Below are positions 38,644-48,573 of a stretch of DNA of 64,000 nucleotides, one piece after another. The stretch's first letter is position 1, and the number at the start of each line of letters is the position of its first letter. Source of the stretch: Halomonas cupida (GTDB lineage: Bacteria; Pseudomonadota; Gammaproteobacteria; Pseudomonadales; Halomonadaceae); assembly GCF_900142755.1 (NCBI RefSeq), contig NZ_FRCA01000004.1:1-64000 (forward strand), in the 5' to 3' direction. A program made the position numbers and the translations under genes. The notes under the pieces are model-generated. The model searched no databases. It saw only the letters and a program-made list of their open reading frames with translations, and was not told the DNA's origin.

Positions 38644-40350
38644 TCAGGCTACGCTATCCGCTGTCACATTGGGTGCGACAATGCCCGTGGACAGCTTGCG
38701 GTTGACGGCACTCAGCACGCCCTTGATCGAGGCGCTGGTGATGCTCTCATCGGTACCCACACCGAAAACCGCTTCGTCACCGACACGCACTTCCACATAG
38801 GCGATGGCTTCGGCGTCGGCGCCCTGGCCACGGGAGTGCTCGTGGTAGTCGATGATCTCGACATCGTGCCCTTCCGCCGCCAATGCCTTGATAAAAGCCG
38901 CCAGCGGTCCATTGCCTTCACCGTTGATGGTCTGGCGCTCGTCTTCCTTGCTGATCACCGCTTCGAGAGTCACGGTGGGGCTATCCGGCTCGGAGGACAG
39001 GCGATGGCTGACCAGCGCAAAGGGCGAGGTCTTGGCCAGATATTCGTCGACGAAGGCCTGATAGATCATCTCGGAGGTGATCTCCTTGCCGATGCGGTCG
39101 GCCACATCCTGCACTACCGTGCTGAACTCCATCGCCAGGCGACGCGGCAACTCGATGCCATGCTCCTGCTCGAGCAGATAGGACACACCACCCTTGCCCG
39201 ACTGGCTGTTGACGCGGATGACCGCCTCATAACTACGGCCGACGTCGAGCGGGTCGATGGGCAGATAGGGCACTTCCCAGACGCCATCGGCGTTGTCCTT
39301 GCGCACCGCCATGCCCTTCTTGATCGCATCCTGGTGGGAGCCGGAGAAGGCGGTGAATACCAGGTCACCGACATAGGGATGGCGCGGATGCACCGGCAAC
39401 TGGTTGCAGTACTCCACCTCACGCATGATCGGCGTGATGTTGGAGAAATCCAGTCCCGGGTTCACCCCCTGGGTATAGAGGTTCATGGCGAGGGTGACGA
39501 TATCGACGTTGCCGGTACGTTCACCATTGCCGAACAGGGTGCCCTCGACGCGGTCAGCACCAGCCATCACCGTCAACTCGGCAGCGGCGACCCCGGTACC
39601 CCGGTCATTATGCGGATGAACGCTGACGATCAGGTGATCGCGATGCTCGACCTCACGGCAGAACCACTCGATCTGGTCGGCATAGTTGTTCGGTGTTGCA
39701 CACTCCACCGTGGAGGGCAGGTTGACGATCATCTTCTTCTCGGTGGTCGCACCATAGGTCGCGCTCACCGCATTGACGACTTCCACCGCAAAATCCATCT
39801 CGGTGGTGGTAAACAGCTCCGGCGAGTACTGGAAAGTCCAGTCGGTTTCCGGCGCCGCGTCCATCAGTTCGCGAATCTGACGTGTGGCCGTCACGGCAAT
39901 ATCGATGCACTCGGCACGATTGACGTTGAACACCACCCGACGGAAGACCGGGTCAGTGGCGTTGTAAACGTGGACAATCGCACGCTTCGCGCCCTTGAGC
40001 GCCTCGAAGGTACGCTCGATGAGGTGAGGACGCGCCTGGGTCAGCACCTGAATGGTGACATCGTCCGGGATCTGGTCCTCTTCGATCAAACTGCGCACGA
40101 AATCGAAATCGGTCTGCGAGGCCGAGGGGAAGCCGACTTCGATCTGCTTGAAACCGATCTTGACCAGCATGTCGAAGAAACGCTGCTTGCGCTCCTGGTC
40201 CATGGGATCGATCAGCGCCTGGTTGCCATCCCGCAGATCCACGCTACACCAGGTCGGCGGCGTCTCGATGCGACGACTGGGCCACTGACGATCAGGAAGG
40301 TCGACAGCAACAAAGGGGCGGTATTTCTTCGAGGGATCGTTGAGCATCAT
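38644..40350 (-). CDS. leuA: 2-isopropylmalate synthase
   Basis: A 568-residue enzyme that condenses acetyl-CoA with 2-oxoisovalerate, the first step of leucine synthesis. It is the long LeuA2 type: catalytic TIM barrel ([13 protein letters not shown] near 38-50, [16 protein letters not shown] with the metal-binding HxH near 240) and a C-terminal allosteric leucine-binding domain from ~435. [11 protein letters not shown] is the family signature. The start at 40350 has GGAGAAG upstream. An open frame in the leader ends in an ATGA overlap with this ATG. Confidence 0.97.
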   Translation of the reverse strand: MMLNDPSKKYRPFVAVDLPDRQWPSRRIETPPTWCSVDLRDGNQALIDPMDQERKQRFFDMLVKIGFKQIEVGFPSASQTDFDFVRSLIEEDQIPDDVTIQVLTQARPHLIERTFEALKGAKRAIVHVYNATDPVFRRVVFNVNRAECIDIAVTATRQIRELMDAAPETDWTFQYSPELFTTTEMDFAVEVVNAVSATYGATTEKKMIVNLPSTVECATPNNYADQIEWFCREVEHRDHLIVSVHPHNDRGTGVAAAELTVMAGADRVEGTLFGNGERTGNVDIVTLAMNLYTQGVNPGLDFSNITPIMREVEYCNQLPVHPRHPYVGDLVFTAFSGSHQDAIKKGMAVRKDNADGVWEVPYLPIDPLDVGRSYEAVIRVNSQSGKGGVSYLLEQEHGIELPRRLAMEFSTVVQDVADRIGKEITSEMIYQAFVDEYLAKTSPFALVSHRLSSEPDSPTVTLEAVISKEDERQTINGEGNGPLAAFIKALAAEGHDVEIIDYHEHSRGQGADAEAIAYVEVRVGDEAVFGVGTDESITSASIKGVLSAVNRKLSTGIVAPNVTADSVA

Positions 40351-40820
40351 GACGGCTTCTCCAGGTGTGTGCAGCGGTTCAACAGAGTTGAGCGAAAGAG
40401 TTGAACGACGTGTTGTGATGTGGCACTGGCCTCGTGGCCTGCGCCTGAAACGAAAACGAAAACGCCCCGACGGTCGGGAGACAGTCGGGGCGTTCTGGAA
40501 TCGGGTTGTGCATCAATACCGGAAACGCCAGGAACCTTCGCTGCGGTCACGACGTCCTGCTCAATGACGCAGCCTCGCGCAGTGACTACGCGACGCGACG
40601 AGCCGACCATCTGACGGGAACAGACATTCATGACGTGATGGGCATTGATGAAAGACATGTAAACAACCTCGACTGGAACCTGACATTTCGGCAATGCAAG
40701 CGGCATTGCCCAGCGCGCTTCAGTGGCGGGCTAGTAGTCGTAGGCTTAGTTCGAGGATGCGATATGTCGTATTCATACCCCCTAGAAAATCAGGCCTGAG
40801 CGCCGTTGTCAACTTCCCGA
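40351..40820 (-). promoter_or_regulatory. leuA leader region with promoter and attenuator
   Basis: About 425 nt of leader is expected. A TTGACA (40807-40812) with a weak TTTTCT 17 bp on is a candidate promoter. A frame starting at ATG 40658, with GAGG eight bases before it, reads MSFINAHHVMNVCSRQM and stays open to 40347, where its stop overlaps the leuA start. It has no Leu codon before the terminator hairpin. A structured RNA class named after leuA in Halomonas is known to me from memory; I cannot confirm that this is it. Confidence 0.55.
40461..40494 (-). terminator. Attenuator-type terminator in the leuA leader
   Basis: On the minus strand AACGCCCCGAC pairs with GTCGGGGCGTT, followed by TTCGTTTTCG. 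It sits ~110 nt before the leuA start and downstream of the candidate promoter, so it can only act on leuA leader transcripts. Confidence 0.8.
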
Positions 40821-40890
40821 GTGTTTCGCCTGCTGCGCAGGGACCGGAAGACCTGCCATCACGCTGTCACACAGCATCTTCTAGACTATT

Positions 40891-41016
40891 GTTTTCCAGG
40901 CCCTCTGATTTCCAGGCCACTGATTTCCAGGCCACCGATCCCGGCAAGCGGATAGGGCTTCTACTCTGAACGTCAGGGCCGTTCTGAACGCAAGAATAGT
41001 CTGAACGTAAGGATGG
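40891..41016. repeat. Two adjacent short tandem arrays
   Basis: 40891-40935 has three 15-bp units (TGATTTCCAGGCCAC and a diverged first copy). 40965-41016 has three 17-18-bp units each starting TCTGAACG. They lie between the leuA promoter region and the divergent phosphodiesterase gene. I see no gene in 40821-41139. Confidence 0.75.
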
Positions 41017-41139
41017 GGTCGCCTCGGTAGGAAATGCCCTGGCAACAACAGGCTGGGGCAGGCTTGGGCTCTGAGGTCCAGCAGGCCCTGCCGACAGGAA
41101 TGTCGTTCCAACAAAGATTTCACTCGCAAGGAGAAGCAC

Positions 41140-42468
41140 ATGTCGTTGCCCTTCAATCCCGCACGTCCCCGTCATCTGTTGATGTGTGCGGCACTACCGC
41201 TGTCACTGGCACTCAGCGGCACCGCAGCGGCCGAGGCCGAAGCTCCTGCCAACGACAATGAGGCACAGTCCAGCGCCATGCCGGTCAGCCTGGGTCCACG
41301 CCCCTTCTTTCTGGTCGGCGACATGGACGAGGACAACACGCAATCCGCCGAACTCAAGTCTCGTCTCGAACAGTGCGCTGCCAGCCAGACCGTGTACGAG
41401 CGTAGCGACTTCAGCATCGGCCACCGTGGTGCACCGATGATGTTCCCAGAGCATACCCGCGAATCCTACCTCGCAGCAGCTCGCATGGGGGCCGGAGTGC
41501 TGGAATGCGATGTGGCCTTCACCGAGGACAAGGAGTTGGTCTGTCGCCATTCACAGAGTGACCTGCACTCCACCACCAACATCCTCGAGACAGAACTGGC
41601 CGAGCAGTGCAGCGTGCCTCCCGAGTTCGACGACAGCGGCAAACTGACCAACGCTGCGGACATCCTCTGCTCGACCAGCGACATTACCCTGGCCGAGTAC
41701 AAGACCCTCGAAGGCCGCATGGATGGTGTGAATACCGAAGCCGATACCCTTGAGGAATATCTGGCCGGTAACCCAAGCTGGCGCACCGAGCTGTATTCCA
41801 GCCGCGGCACCCTGATGACCCACGCCGAGAGCATCGAGCTGTTCAAGTCACTGGGCGTGAAAATGACGCCGGAGCTCAAGACGCCGACAGTCGAGATGCC
41901 CTTCGACGGCATGAGCCAGCAGGACTACGCCCAGAAGCTGATCGATGAGTACGTTGCCGCCGGTGTCGAGCCCAGTGACGTCTTCCCGCAGTCCTTCCTG
42001 CTGGATGACGTGCGCTACTGGGTCGACAACACCGACTTCGGTGATCAGGCCGTGTTTCTCGATGATCGCGACACCCAGCCCGACTTCGATATCAAAAACC
42101 CGGAAAGCTGGCAGCCATCCATGCAGGAACTGGCCGACATGGGCGTGAAGATTCTGGCGCCACCACTGTGGATGATGCTCGCCGAGAGTGACGATGCCGA
42201 TCATCCCATCGTGCCATCGGTCTATGCCGAGCAGGCCCGGGAAGCCGGTCTCGACATGATCGCCTGGTCCTTCGAGCGCTCGGCCCCGCTGACCGAAGAC
42301 GGCGCCTGGTATCACCAGACGACGGACAACGTGCTCAACAATGATGGTGACAAGATGGTCAGCCTGGATGTACTGGCACGAGATGTGGGCGTACGCGCCG
42401 TGTTCTCGGACTGGCCGGCTTCCGTGACCTTCTACGCCAATTGCATGGCCGATGAGCTGAATATCTAG
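41140..42468 (+). CDS. Exported glycerophosphodiester phosphodiesterase family protein
   Basis: A 442-residue protein with a Sec signal peptide (basic start, hydrophobic [19 protein letters not shown], likely cleavage near residue 32). The GDPD fold begins at ~95 with [19 protein letters not shown], then the metal-binding [19 protein letters not shown], and TPELKTPTV near 250. [10 protein letters not shown] near the end replaces the usual W-strand. GlpQ enzymes free glycerol 3-phosphate from lipid headgroups outside the cytoplasm. The long ~60-residue linker before the catalytic domain is unusual. The exact substrate is not shown. Confidence 0.88.
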   Translation: MSLPFNPARPRHLLMCAALPLSLALSGTAAAEAEAPANDNEAQSSAMPVSLGPRPFFLVGDMDEDNTQSAELKSRLEQCAASQTVYERSDFSIGHRGAPMMFPEHTRESYLAAARMGAGVLECDVAFTEDKELVCRHSQSDLHSTTNILETELAEQCSVPPEFDDSGKLTNAADILCSTSDITLAEYKTLEGRMDGVNTEADTLEEYLAGNPSWRTELYSSRGTLMTHAESIELFKSLGVKMTPELKTPTVEMPFDGMSQQDYAQKLIDEYVAAGVEPSDVFPQSFLLDDVRYWVDNTDFGDQAVFLDDRDTQPDFDIKNPESWQPSMQELADMGVKILAPPLWMMLAESDDADHPIVPSVYAEQAREAGLDMIAWSFERSAPLTEDGAWYHQTTDNVLNNDGDKMVSLDVLARDVGVRAVFSDWPASVTFYANCMADELNI

Positions 42469-42510
42469 ACGAAAGCCACAGTCTTCGCCACAGCACATAA
42501 TCTCCGGCGC

Positions 42511-42544
42511 AAAAAAACGGCCGGGAGGACTCCGCCTCCCGGCC
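42511..42544 (-). terminator. Terminator downstream of the APC permease
   Basis: GGCCGGGAGG pairs with CCTCCCGGCC (42519-42544). On the minus strand it is followed by GTTTTTTTGCG. It lies ~130 bp beyond the permease stop. It has no T-run for the plus strand, so it serves the phosphodiesterase poorly. Confidence 0.8.
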
Positions 42545-42673
42545 TCAACGCCGTCCATGGCTTGGCGCCCCTAACGCCAATCCGAGAATGTCATGCTACC
42601 CCTGCTTCCCATCGAATCCTCTCCCCCATAGGCGGTAGCCGGACACGCCCATGCGTATAGCTTGTGTATCCCG

Positions 42674-44107
42674 TCACAGACTGAGACTGCCCTGCTGAAG
42701 CCCGAGTACGGCACCCATCGCGGCCACCAGTACCAGTGCAAACATCAGCCACTCAAACGACTTGAAGACCGGCTTGCGCTGCTCCAGGCGAGCCATGGCA
42801 AACAACAGCGCGCCGGGGGCATAGAGCAACGCCGACAGCAGCAGCGCTGACAACCCACCGGCATAGATCAGCCAGGCGGCATAGAGGGTTGCCAGGCCAG
42901 CAATCATCAAGTCACGGCGGCGAGCCGACTCACCTGCTGCGTACCCTTCCCCCCGATAGGTGACTGACAGCGCGTAGGCCGCAGACCAGAAATACGGCAC
43001 CAGAATCATCGAACTGGCCAGCAGCAGAATGCTGAAGTAGGTCGAGGCACTGAACAGGGTGATGATCAGAAAAAGCTGAATCAGGCCATTGGATAGCCAC
43101 AGCGCATTGGCCGGTACGCCATTGCGATTCTCACGAGCCAGAAAGCGCGGCATGGTGCCATCTCGCCCCGCGGTACTGAGGATCTCGGCGCACAGCAACG
43201 TCCATGACAACAGCGCGCCGGCCAGCGAGATCGCCAGTCCAGCACTGATCAGATAGACCCCCCAGTGACCGACAGCCCGCTCCAGCACCAGCGCCATGGA
43301 GGGGTTCTTGAGGCCGGCCAGTTCGGGCTGGGCCATGATGCCCAGCGACAACACATTGACCAGTACCAGCAACAACAGCACGCCAAGAAAGCCAAGTACC
43401 GTCGCTCTGCCCACATCACGGCGGTGGCGCGCTCGCGCCGAGTAGACACTGGCGCCCTCGATTCCGGTGAACACCCATACCGTAACCAGCATCATGTGGC
43501 GCACCTGGTCGGAAACCGAGCCCAGCTCAGGGCTGGCCGCCCCCCAGATATCGCGAGTAAAGATATCCCAGTCAAAGGCCAGGGCCGCCAGCACGACAAA
43601 GGCCGCCAACGGCAGAATCTTGGCAACGGTGGTGATCATGTTGATCGTGGCGGCCTGCTGAATGCCGCGCAGCACCAGGCAATGCACCGACCACAGCAGT
43701 ACCGAGGCACACGCCACCGCACTGAGCGTATTGCCCTCACCAAACATCGGAAAGAAGAACCCCAGGGTACTGAACAGCAGCACGAAGTAACTGACATTGC
43801 CCAGCCAGGCGCTGATCCAGTAGCCCCAGGCGGAAGAAAACCCCATGTAGTTGCCGAACCCGGCTCGTGCATAGGCATAGATACCGCCATCCAGCTCCGG
43901 CTTGCGCCGGGAGAGCATCTGGAACACGAACACCAGCGCCAGCATGCCGACGGCCGTGATACTCCAGCCGATCAGCACCGCTCCAGCTCCGGCACTGGCC
44001 GAGGTGTTCTGGGGTAGGGAAAAGATACCGCCCCCGACCATCGAGCCAACCACCAGCGCCAGCAGCGCGCCCAACCTCAACCTTGCGGGTTCAACCGACA
44101 TCGACAC
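42674..44107 (-). CDS. APC-family amino acid antiporter (basic amino acid/polyamine type)
   Basis: A 477-residue membrane protein with about twelve hydrophobic segments. The N-terminal LGALLALVVGSMVGGGIFSLPQN has the GSMVGGGIF substrate-loop signature of the APA branch, close to arginine/ornithine antiporters (ArcD) and relatives. ELDGGIYAYARAGFG in helix 2-3 and GIEGASVYSARARHRRDVG also match that group. No arginine deiminase or decarboxylase genes are adjacent, so the exchanged pair is unknown. The start at 44107 is close to the 173-bp repeat element, which lies in its upstream region. Confidence 0.85.
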   Translation of the reverse strand: MSMSVEPARLRLGALLALVVGSMVGGGIFSLPQNTSASAGAGAVLIGWSITAVGMLALVFVFQMLSRRKPELDGGIYAYARAGFGNYMGFSSAWGYWISAWLGNVSYFVLLFSTLGFFFPMFGEGNTLSAVACASVLLWSVHCLVLRGIQQAATINMITTVAKILPLAAFVVLAALAFDWDIFTRDIWGAASPELGSVSDQVRHMMLVTVWVFTGIEGASVYSARARHRRDVGRATVLGFLGVLLLLVLVNVLSLGIMAQPELAGLKNPSMALVLERAVGHWGVYLISAGLAISLAGALLSWTLLCAEILSTAGRDGTMPRFLARENRNGVPANALWLSNGLIQLFLIITLFSASTYFSILLLASSMILVPYFWSAAYALSVTYRGEGYAAGESARRRDLMIAGLATLYAAWLIYAGGLSALLLSALLYAPGALLFAMARLEQRKPVFKSFEWLMFALVLVAAMGAVLGLQQGSLSL

Positions 44108-44153
44108 ATCACCTCGGGCAGCTCGCCGGAGCGTCGATGCTCGCTGGAGCCAT

Positions 44154-44326
44154 TATTAACATGGCAATCAAATCGCTCATCCTGATCGATTTGATTTTCG
44201 TCCGCACCACACTGGCGCAGATGCGCGGATCTGCTGGTGTGGTGCGGTCTCGCGTCGGCCTGATGGCCGACGGCGGCACGTCCCTGTGCCGCAATCAACC
44301 CAACATGAAAGCATGCCGGGTTAATA
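44154..44326. mobile_element. 173-bp TA-bounded palindromic element, copy 1 (MITE-like)
   Basis: Begins TA-TTAACATGGCA and ends TGCCGGGTTAA-TA, giving imperfect terminal inverted repeats (TTAACATGGCA / TTAACCCGGCA) with TA on each side. The inside is a chain of hairpins: AATCAAATCG/CGATTTGATT; CCGCACCACAC/GTGTGGTGCGG enclosing GCGCAGATGCGC; GTCGGCC/GGCCGAC; GGCAC/GTGCC; AACCC/GGGTT. Copy 2 at 54799-54971 differs at two positions. No protein is encoded. It lies 46 bp upstream of the APC permease gene. Confidence 0.8.
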
Positions 44327-44703
44327 TGTTGATCGTTCTGCGCATGGCTGCGCGAAAAGCCGTCCATTCCCTGCCGCGGAGCAGGTAGTGCGGACATCAG
44401 ACAATGGAAGGAAAGTGGCCCGCCGACAGATCGGGGCCAGTGACTTTCAGGTCGCGAATACTAATGCAGCCGTCGCCAGGTCGATATATCTCTGTTGGAA
44501 GGGATCAGCAGGACATTGATCGATATCAGCCGATCGAGCCAGCCACGCAACAGCAGGAGGGAAAGCACGCCCATGCAACTCACAAGACAACGCGCAGAAC
44601 GACACACAGGACAACGCACAGAACTACGCACAGAACTACGCACAGGGCCGCCGAAAATGGCGGCCCTGATGGGAGGCTGGAGAAAGGTGTTGTGGCGGTT
44701 CGA
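44327..44703. other. Intergenic region before the serB end, with a 12-bp tandem array and hairpin
   Basis: No credible gene. 44599-44646 has four 12-bp units (ACAACGCACAGA, ACTACGCACAGA twice with a variant, ACGACACACAGG). Immediately after, 44644-44667 is an AGGGCCGCC/GGCGGCCCT hairpin, probably the serB terminator although it lacks a strong T-run. Confidence 0.65.
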
Positions 44704-45921
44704 TCAGTCGGAGTGACCGTTGTCCAGGTCAGCCTGGCGATAGCCAATCAGATAGAGCACCGCATCCAGCCCCAGGGTCGAGATACTCTGACGGGCCTGC
44801 TGCCTGACCAGTGGCTTGGCGCGGAAGGCGATACCGAGCCCCGCCGCCGACAGCATCTTGAGGTCATTGGCGCCATCGCCCACCGCGATGGTCTGCTCCA
44901 TGCGAATGCCTTCGCGTTCGGCAATCTCATGCAGTAACGCCGCCTTGCGGTCGGCATCAACGATCGGCTCACGAACTTCGCCGGTGACCTTGCCGTTCTC
45001 GATCACCAACTCATTGGCATGGATCTCGTCGAAACCCAGTCGCTGCTGCAGGTAACGAGCGAAGTAGGTGAAGCCCCCTGACAGAATGGCGGTGCGGTAG
45101 CCCAGCCGCTTGAGCTGGGCCATCAGCGTCTCGACACCATCCATCAGCGGCAGTTCTGCGGCAATCTCGGCCAGCACCGATTCGTCAAGGCCCTTGAGCT
45201 TCGCCATGCGCTCCCGAAAGCTCTGCTGGAAGTCCAGCTCACCGCGCATGGCCCGCTCGGTGATTTCGGCCACCTCGTCATAGACCCCATGACGGCGTGC
45301 CAGTTCGTCGATGACCTCGGCCTTGATCAGGGTCGAGTCCATATCGAAGCACACCAGGCGGCGGTGGGTGCGCCAGATGCAGTCTTCCTGCAGGGCAATA
45401 TCCACCCCATGGGCGGCGCCAAGAGCCAGCGCCTTCTCGCGCAATGCCGCGATATCAACCTGGGGGCCGCGCAGCCAGCACTCGACACAACTGCCGTGCG
45501 CCGGCGCCTCGCCATCCAGAGGCTCGCGGCCGGACAGGCGATGGATAAGCTCGACGGTCAGGTTATGCTCCGCGGTCAGCGCCCCGACCTCTGCCAGAAT
45601 ACCGGCGGGCAGTTGCGGAGCCAGTAACGTCATGATCAAGCGTGGCTGGCTCTGCGTCTCGCTCCAGCGATGATACTCCTCGGCACTGACCTGTATGGCC
45701 TGTACGTCCAACCCCAGCTCCAGGCCAGTGGCCGCCATGGCCGTTTCCAGCTCGGACTCATGGTCCAGCGCCACCACCGCCTCCAGCGAGACGATGCCGA
45801 AGGTGACACTCTGGTTGATATCCAGCAGTCGAGCACCACTGCGCGCCAGGGTCCTGCCCAGTTCAGCCAGTTGTCCGGGCCGCGCCTGGCCGGTGGCGCG
45901 CATCAGGATTCTTCGAGTCAT
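44704..45921 (-). CDS. serB: Phosphoserine phosphatase
   Basis: A 405-residue HAD-superfamily enzyme for the last step of serine synthesis. Two N-terminal ACT-like domains (residues ~1-180) precede the HAD core: DMDSTLIKAEVIDELA near 195 with the nucleophile Asp, SGGFTYFA near 290, and GDGANDLKMLSAAGLGIAF near 365. The two-ACT length is that of Pseudomonas SerB, longer than E. coli (322). The start at 45921 is used instead of the frame start at 45969. It lies 238 bp after parC on the same strand. Confidence 0.95.
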   Translation of the reverse strand: MTRRILMRATGQARPGQLAELGRTLARSGARLLDINQSVTFGIVSLEAVVALDHESELETAMAATGLELGLDVQAIQVSAEEYHRWSETQSQPRLIMTLLAPQLPAGILAEVGALTAEHNLTVELIHRLSGREPLDGEAPAHGSCVECWLRGPQVDIAALREKALALGAAHGVDIALQEDCIWRTHRRLVCFDMDSTLIKAEVIDELARRHGVYDEVAEITERAMRGELDFQQSFRERMAKLKGLDESVLAEIAAELPLMDGVETLMAQLKRLGYRTAILSGGFTYFARYLQQRLGFDEIHANELVIENGKVTGEVREPIVDADRKAALLHEIAEREGIRMEQTIAVGDGANDLKMLSAAGLGIAFRAKPLVRQQARQSISTLGLDAVLYLIGYRQADLDNGHSD

Positions 45922-46050
45922 GGTTTTCCTGTTCCAGCCGTATCGATGGCCGCTCTTCACAAGGGGCAATGTAAGTTGAGGATACCGATTTACACCGCCT
46001 CAGGGAATCGAGTGTGGCAGTGTCCTCGAGCACTGGGCCACCTACAGCCA

Positions 46051-46082
46051 CGCCGGCCAACTGTTGTACACAGTGGCCGGCG
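46051..46082. terminator. Hairpin downstream of parC
   Basis: CGCCGGCCAACTG pairs with CAGTGGCCGGCG (one bulged A) around a seven-base loop, 78 bp past the parC stop. The T content afterwards is modest, so terminator activity is only likely. Confidence 0.5.
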
Positions 46083-46159
46083 CTGTTGTTTCCGGGCCTT
46101 AAACACCTGGGCGGGAACACCTGGACAGGAGCCCCAGGCAGGTGCGGATGCGGCGAGAC

Positions 46160-48421
46160 TCAGCCGTTGCCGTTCTGGCGCTCCAGAAGGTCAACCTTCT
46201 GCAGGCCCCGCGGCAGCTTGCTACCCCGCCGCCCCCGGTCGCCACGATAGTAATCGAGCTCCGAGTTCTTCAGGGTCAGCTTGCGCTTGCCGGAATGCAC
46301 CACCAACGCGTCGCCTGCCGCCAGCACCACCATGCTGCGTACGAACTCCTCACGGCGCGCGGCGCGTGCCCCGGGGATATCAATCGTCTTGTTGCCCTTG
46401 CCCTTGGACAGCTCGGGCAGTTGATCCAGCGGGAAGATCAGCAGACGACCTTCGTTGGAAACGGCAGCAACACAGAGTTCCTCTCCGTCAGGCACTTCCA
46501 CCGGAGGCAGCACATTGCAGCCCTTGGGCAGGCTGAGTGCCGCCTTGCCTGAGCGGTTCTTGCCGGTCAGGTCCTCCAGTTTGGCCATGAAGCCATAGCC
46601 ACCATCGGAGCCCAGTACAAAGCGTGCATCCGGCGCCCCCAGCATCAAGCCCACCAGATGCGCACCCGCCACCACATTGACTTTGCCGGTCACCGGCTCA
46701 CCCTGCCCACGAGCACTGGGCAACTGATGGGTGGGCAAGGTATAGGCACGCCCGGTATCGTCGAGCAGCACCAATGGTTGGTTGGTCTTGCCGCGGGCCG
46801 CCAGAAGGTAGCGGTCTCCCGCCTTGTAGGACAGACCGGTGGGATCGATATCGTGGCCCTTGGCGGCACGAATCCAGCCCTTCTCCGAGAGCACTACGGT
46901 CACCGGGTCGGCGCCGACCAACTCGACCTCGGACAGCGCCTTGGCTTCCTCGCGTTCGACAATCGGCGAGCGGCGCTCATCACCGTATTCCTCACCGGCT
47001 TCGCGCAGCTCCTTCTCGATCAGGTCGGTCATCGCCTTTTCGCTACCCAGCAGCCCCACGAGGTGCTTGCGCTCAGCCTCGAGTTCGTCCTGCTCGGTGC
47101 GAATCTTCATTTCCTCGAGCTTGGCCAGGTGACGCAGGCGCAACTCGAGGATGGCTTCCGCCTGGCGCTCGGAAATACCGAAGGCTTCGATCAAGGCCGA
47201 CTTCGGTTCGTCTTCCTCGCGGATAATGCGGATCACCTCATCGATATTGAGGTAGGCGACCAGCAGGCCTTCGAGGATATGCAGACGATCCTCGACCTTG
47301 CCGAGGCGATGCTCCAGGCGACGACGCACGGTGGTGCGGCGGAAGGTCAGCCACTCACCGAGCAGGTCCGGCAGTGGCATGACCCGTGGGCGACCATCGA
47401 GGCCGATCACGTTGATGTTGACGCGAACGTTCTTCTCGAGATCGGTGGTGGCAAAGAGGTGCGCCATCAACGACTCGATATCGACCCGGTTGGAGCGCGG
47501 CTCGATGACCAGGCGCGTGGGTTCTTCATGAGTCGATTCGTCACGCAGATCGGCGACCATCGGCAGCTTCTTCGCCTGCATCTGCGCGGCGATCTGCTCC
47601 AGTATCTTGGCACCGCTGACCTGATAAGGCAGCGCGGTGATCACCACCTGGCCTTCTTCCTGGATATAGCGAGCGCGCAGCTTCACCGAGCCTCGCCCAC
47701 ACTCGTAGAGCTTACGCAGGTCGGCACGGGGCGTGATGATCTCGGCATCCGTGGGGAAATCCGGCGCCGGCAGATACTGCATCAGATCCGCCGTGGTAAC
47801 ACCCGGATTGCGCAGCACGTGGCAAGTGGCCTCGACCACTTCCCTCACGTTGTGCGGCGGAATATCGGTGGCCATACCCACGGCAATACCGGTACCGCCA
47901 TTGAGCAGTACATGCGGCAGACGCGCCGGCAGCACCACCGGCTCGTTCATGGTGCCATCGAAGTTCGGCGTCCAGTCCACCGTGCCCTGCCCCAGCTCGG
48001 ACAGCAGTACCTCGGAGAACCGCGACAGGCGCGCCTCGGTATAACGCATGGCAGCGAAGGACTTGGGGTCGTCCGGGCTACCCCAGTTACCCTGCCCATC
48101 CACCAGCGGATAGCGATAGCTGAACGCCTGCGCCATCAGCACCATGGCTTCATAACAGGCGCTGTCACCATGCGGATGGAACTTACCCAACACGTCACCC
48201 ACGGTACGCGCCGACTTCTTGTATTTCGCATTGGCGGTGAGCGACAGCTCGCGCATGGCGTAGATGATCCGCCGCTGCACCGGTTTCATGCCATCGCCGA
48301 TATGCGGCAGAGCACGATCAAGAATGACGTACATCGAATAATCGAGGTACGCCTTTTCGGTATATTCACGCAGGGATAGACGTTCGACGTCCCCCTCCGC
48401 TACCTGAATGTCCATGGTCAT
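46160..48421 (-). CDS. parC: DNA topoisomerase IV subunit A
   Basis: A 753-residue subunit that breaks and rejoins DNA during decatenation of daughter chromosomes. The quinolone-resistance region is [20 protein letters not shown] with the wild-type Ser and Glu. The catalytic Tyr is in [12 protein letters not shown] near 120. The C-terminal region (from ~500) has the degenerate beta-pinwheel blades expected of ParC and not the GyrA-box. It is downstream of parE, separated by repeat locus D. Confidence 0.97.
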   Translation of the reverse strand: MTMDIQVAEGDVERLSLREYTEKAYLDYSMYVILDRALPHIGDGMKPVQRRIIYAMRELSLTANAKYKKSARTVGDVLGKFHPHGDSACYEAMVLMAQAFSYRYPLVDGQGNWGSPDDPKSFAAMRYTEARLSRFSEVLLSELGQGTVDWTPNFDGTMNEPVVLPARLPHVLLNGGTGIAVGMATDIPPHNVREVVEATCHVLRNPGVTTADLMQYLPAPDFPTDAEIITPRADLRKLYECGRGSVKLRARYIQEEGQVVITALPYQVSGAKILEQIAAQMQAKKLPMVADLRDESTHEEPTRLVIEPRSNRVDIESLMAHLFATTDLEKNVRVNINVIGLDGRPRVMPLPDLLGEWLTFRRTTVRRRLEHRLGKVEDRLHILEGLLVAYLNIDEVIRIIREEDEPKSALIEAFGISERQAEAILELRLRHLAKLEEMKIRTEQDELEAERKHLVGLLGSEKAMTDLIEKELREAGEEYGDERRSPIVEREEAKALSEVELVGADPVTVVLSEKGWIRAAKGHDIDPTGLSYKAGDRYLLAARGKTNQPLVLLDDTGRAYTLPTHQLPSARGQGEPVTGKVNVVAGAHLVGLMLGAPDARFVLGSDGGYGFMAKLEDLTGKNRSGKAALSLPKGCNVLPPVEVPDGEELCVAAVSNEGRLLIFPLDQLPELSKGKGNKTIDIPGARAARREEFVRSMVVLAAGDALVVHSGKRKLTLKNSELDYYRGDRGRRGSKLPRGLQKVDLLERQNGNG

Positions 48422-48450
48422 ATAGCGACCCTTTCCCTGTGACTATTCAA

Positions 48451-48570
48451 AAGTCGTAAGCCGATAAGCCGCGAGCTCCGAGCAGCGAGCCTCGAGCTGT
48501 TCCGTGGCGCCCCATAGTTCTCGGGCAAGGGCCCCGGCTCGTAGCTCGTAGCTCGTAGCTCGTAGCTCGA
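48451..48570. repeat. Heptad-repeat hairpin element, locus D, between parE and parC
   Basis: The left arm (48451-48499) has AAGTCGTAAGCCGATAAGC, then GAGCTCC, GAGCAGC and GAGCCTC units. The right arm (48536-48570) has four GTAGCTC units ending two bases before the parE stop. The arms are inverted and about 40 bp apart. Confidence 0.8.
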
Positions 48571-48573
48571 CCC

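Noticed and set aside
40347..40706. 119-codon minus-strand frame through the leuA leader as an ordinary protein gene
   Set aside because: It crosses a strong terminator hairpin, matches no family I know, and its upstream part lacks a ribosome site. Only the shorter frame from 40658 is discussed, as a possible leader.
44077..44397. Open frame across the 173-bp element on the minus strand, with a similar one at 54623-55063
   Set aside because: The similarity of the two translations comes from the repeated DNA. They are interrupted by hairpins, have no ribosome sites, and overlap real gene ends.
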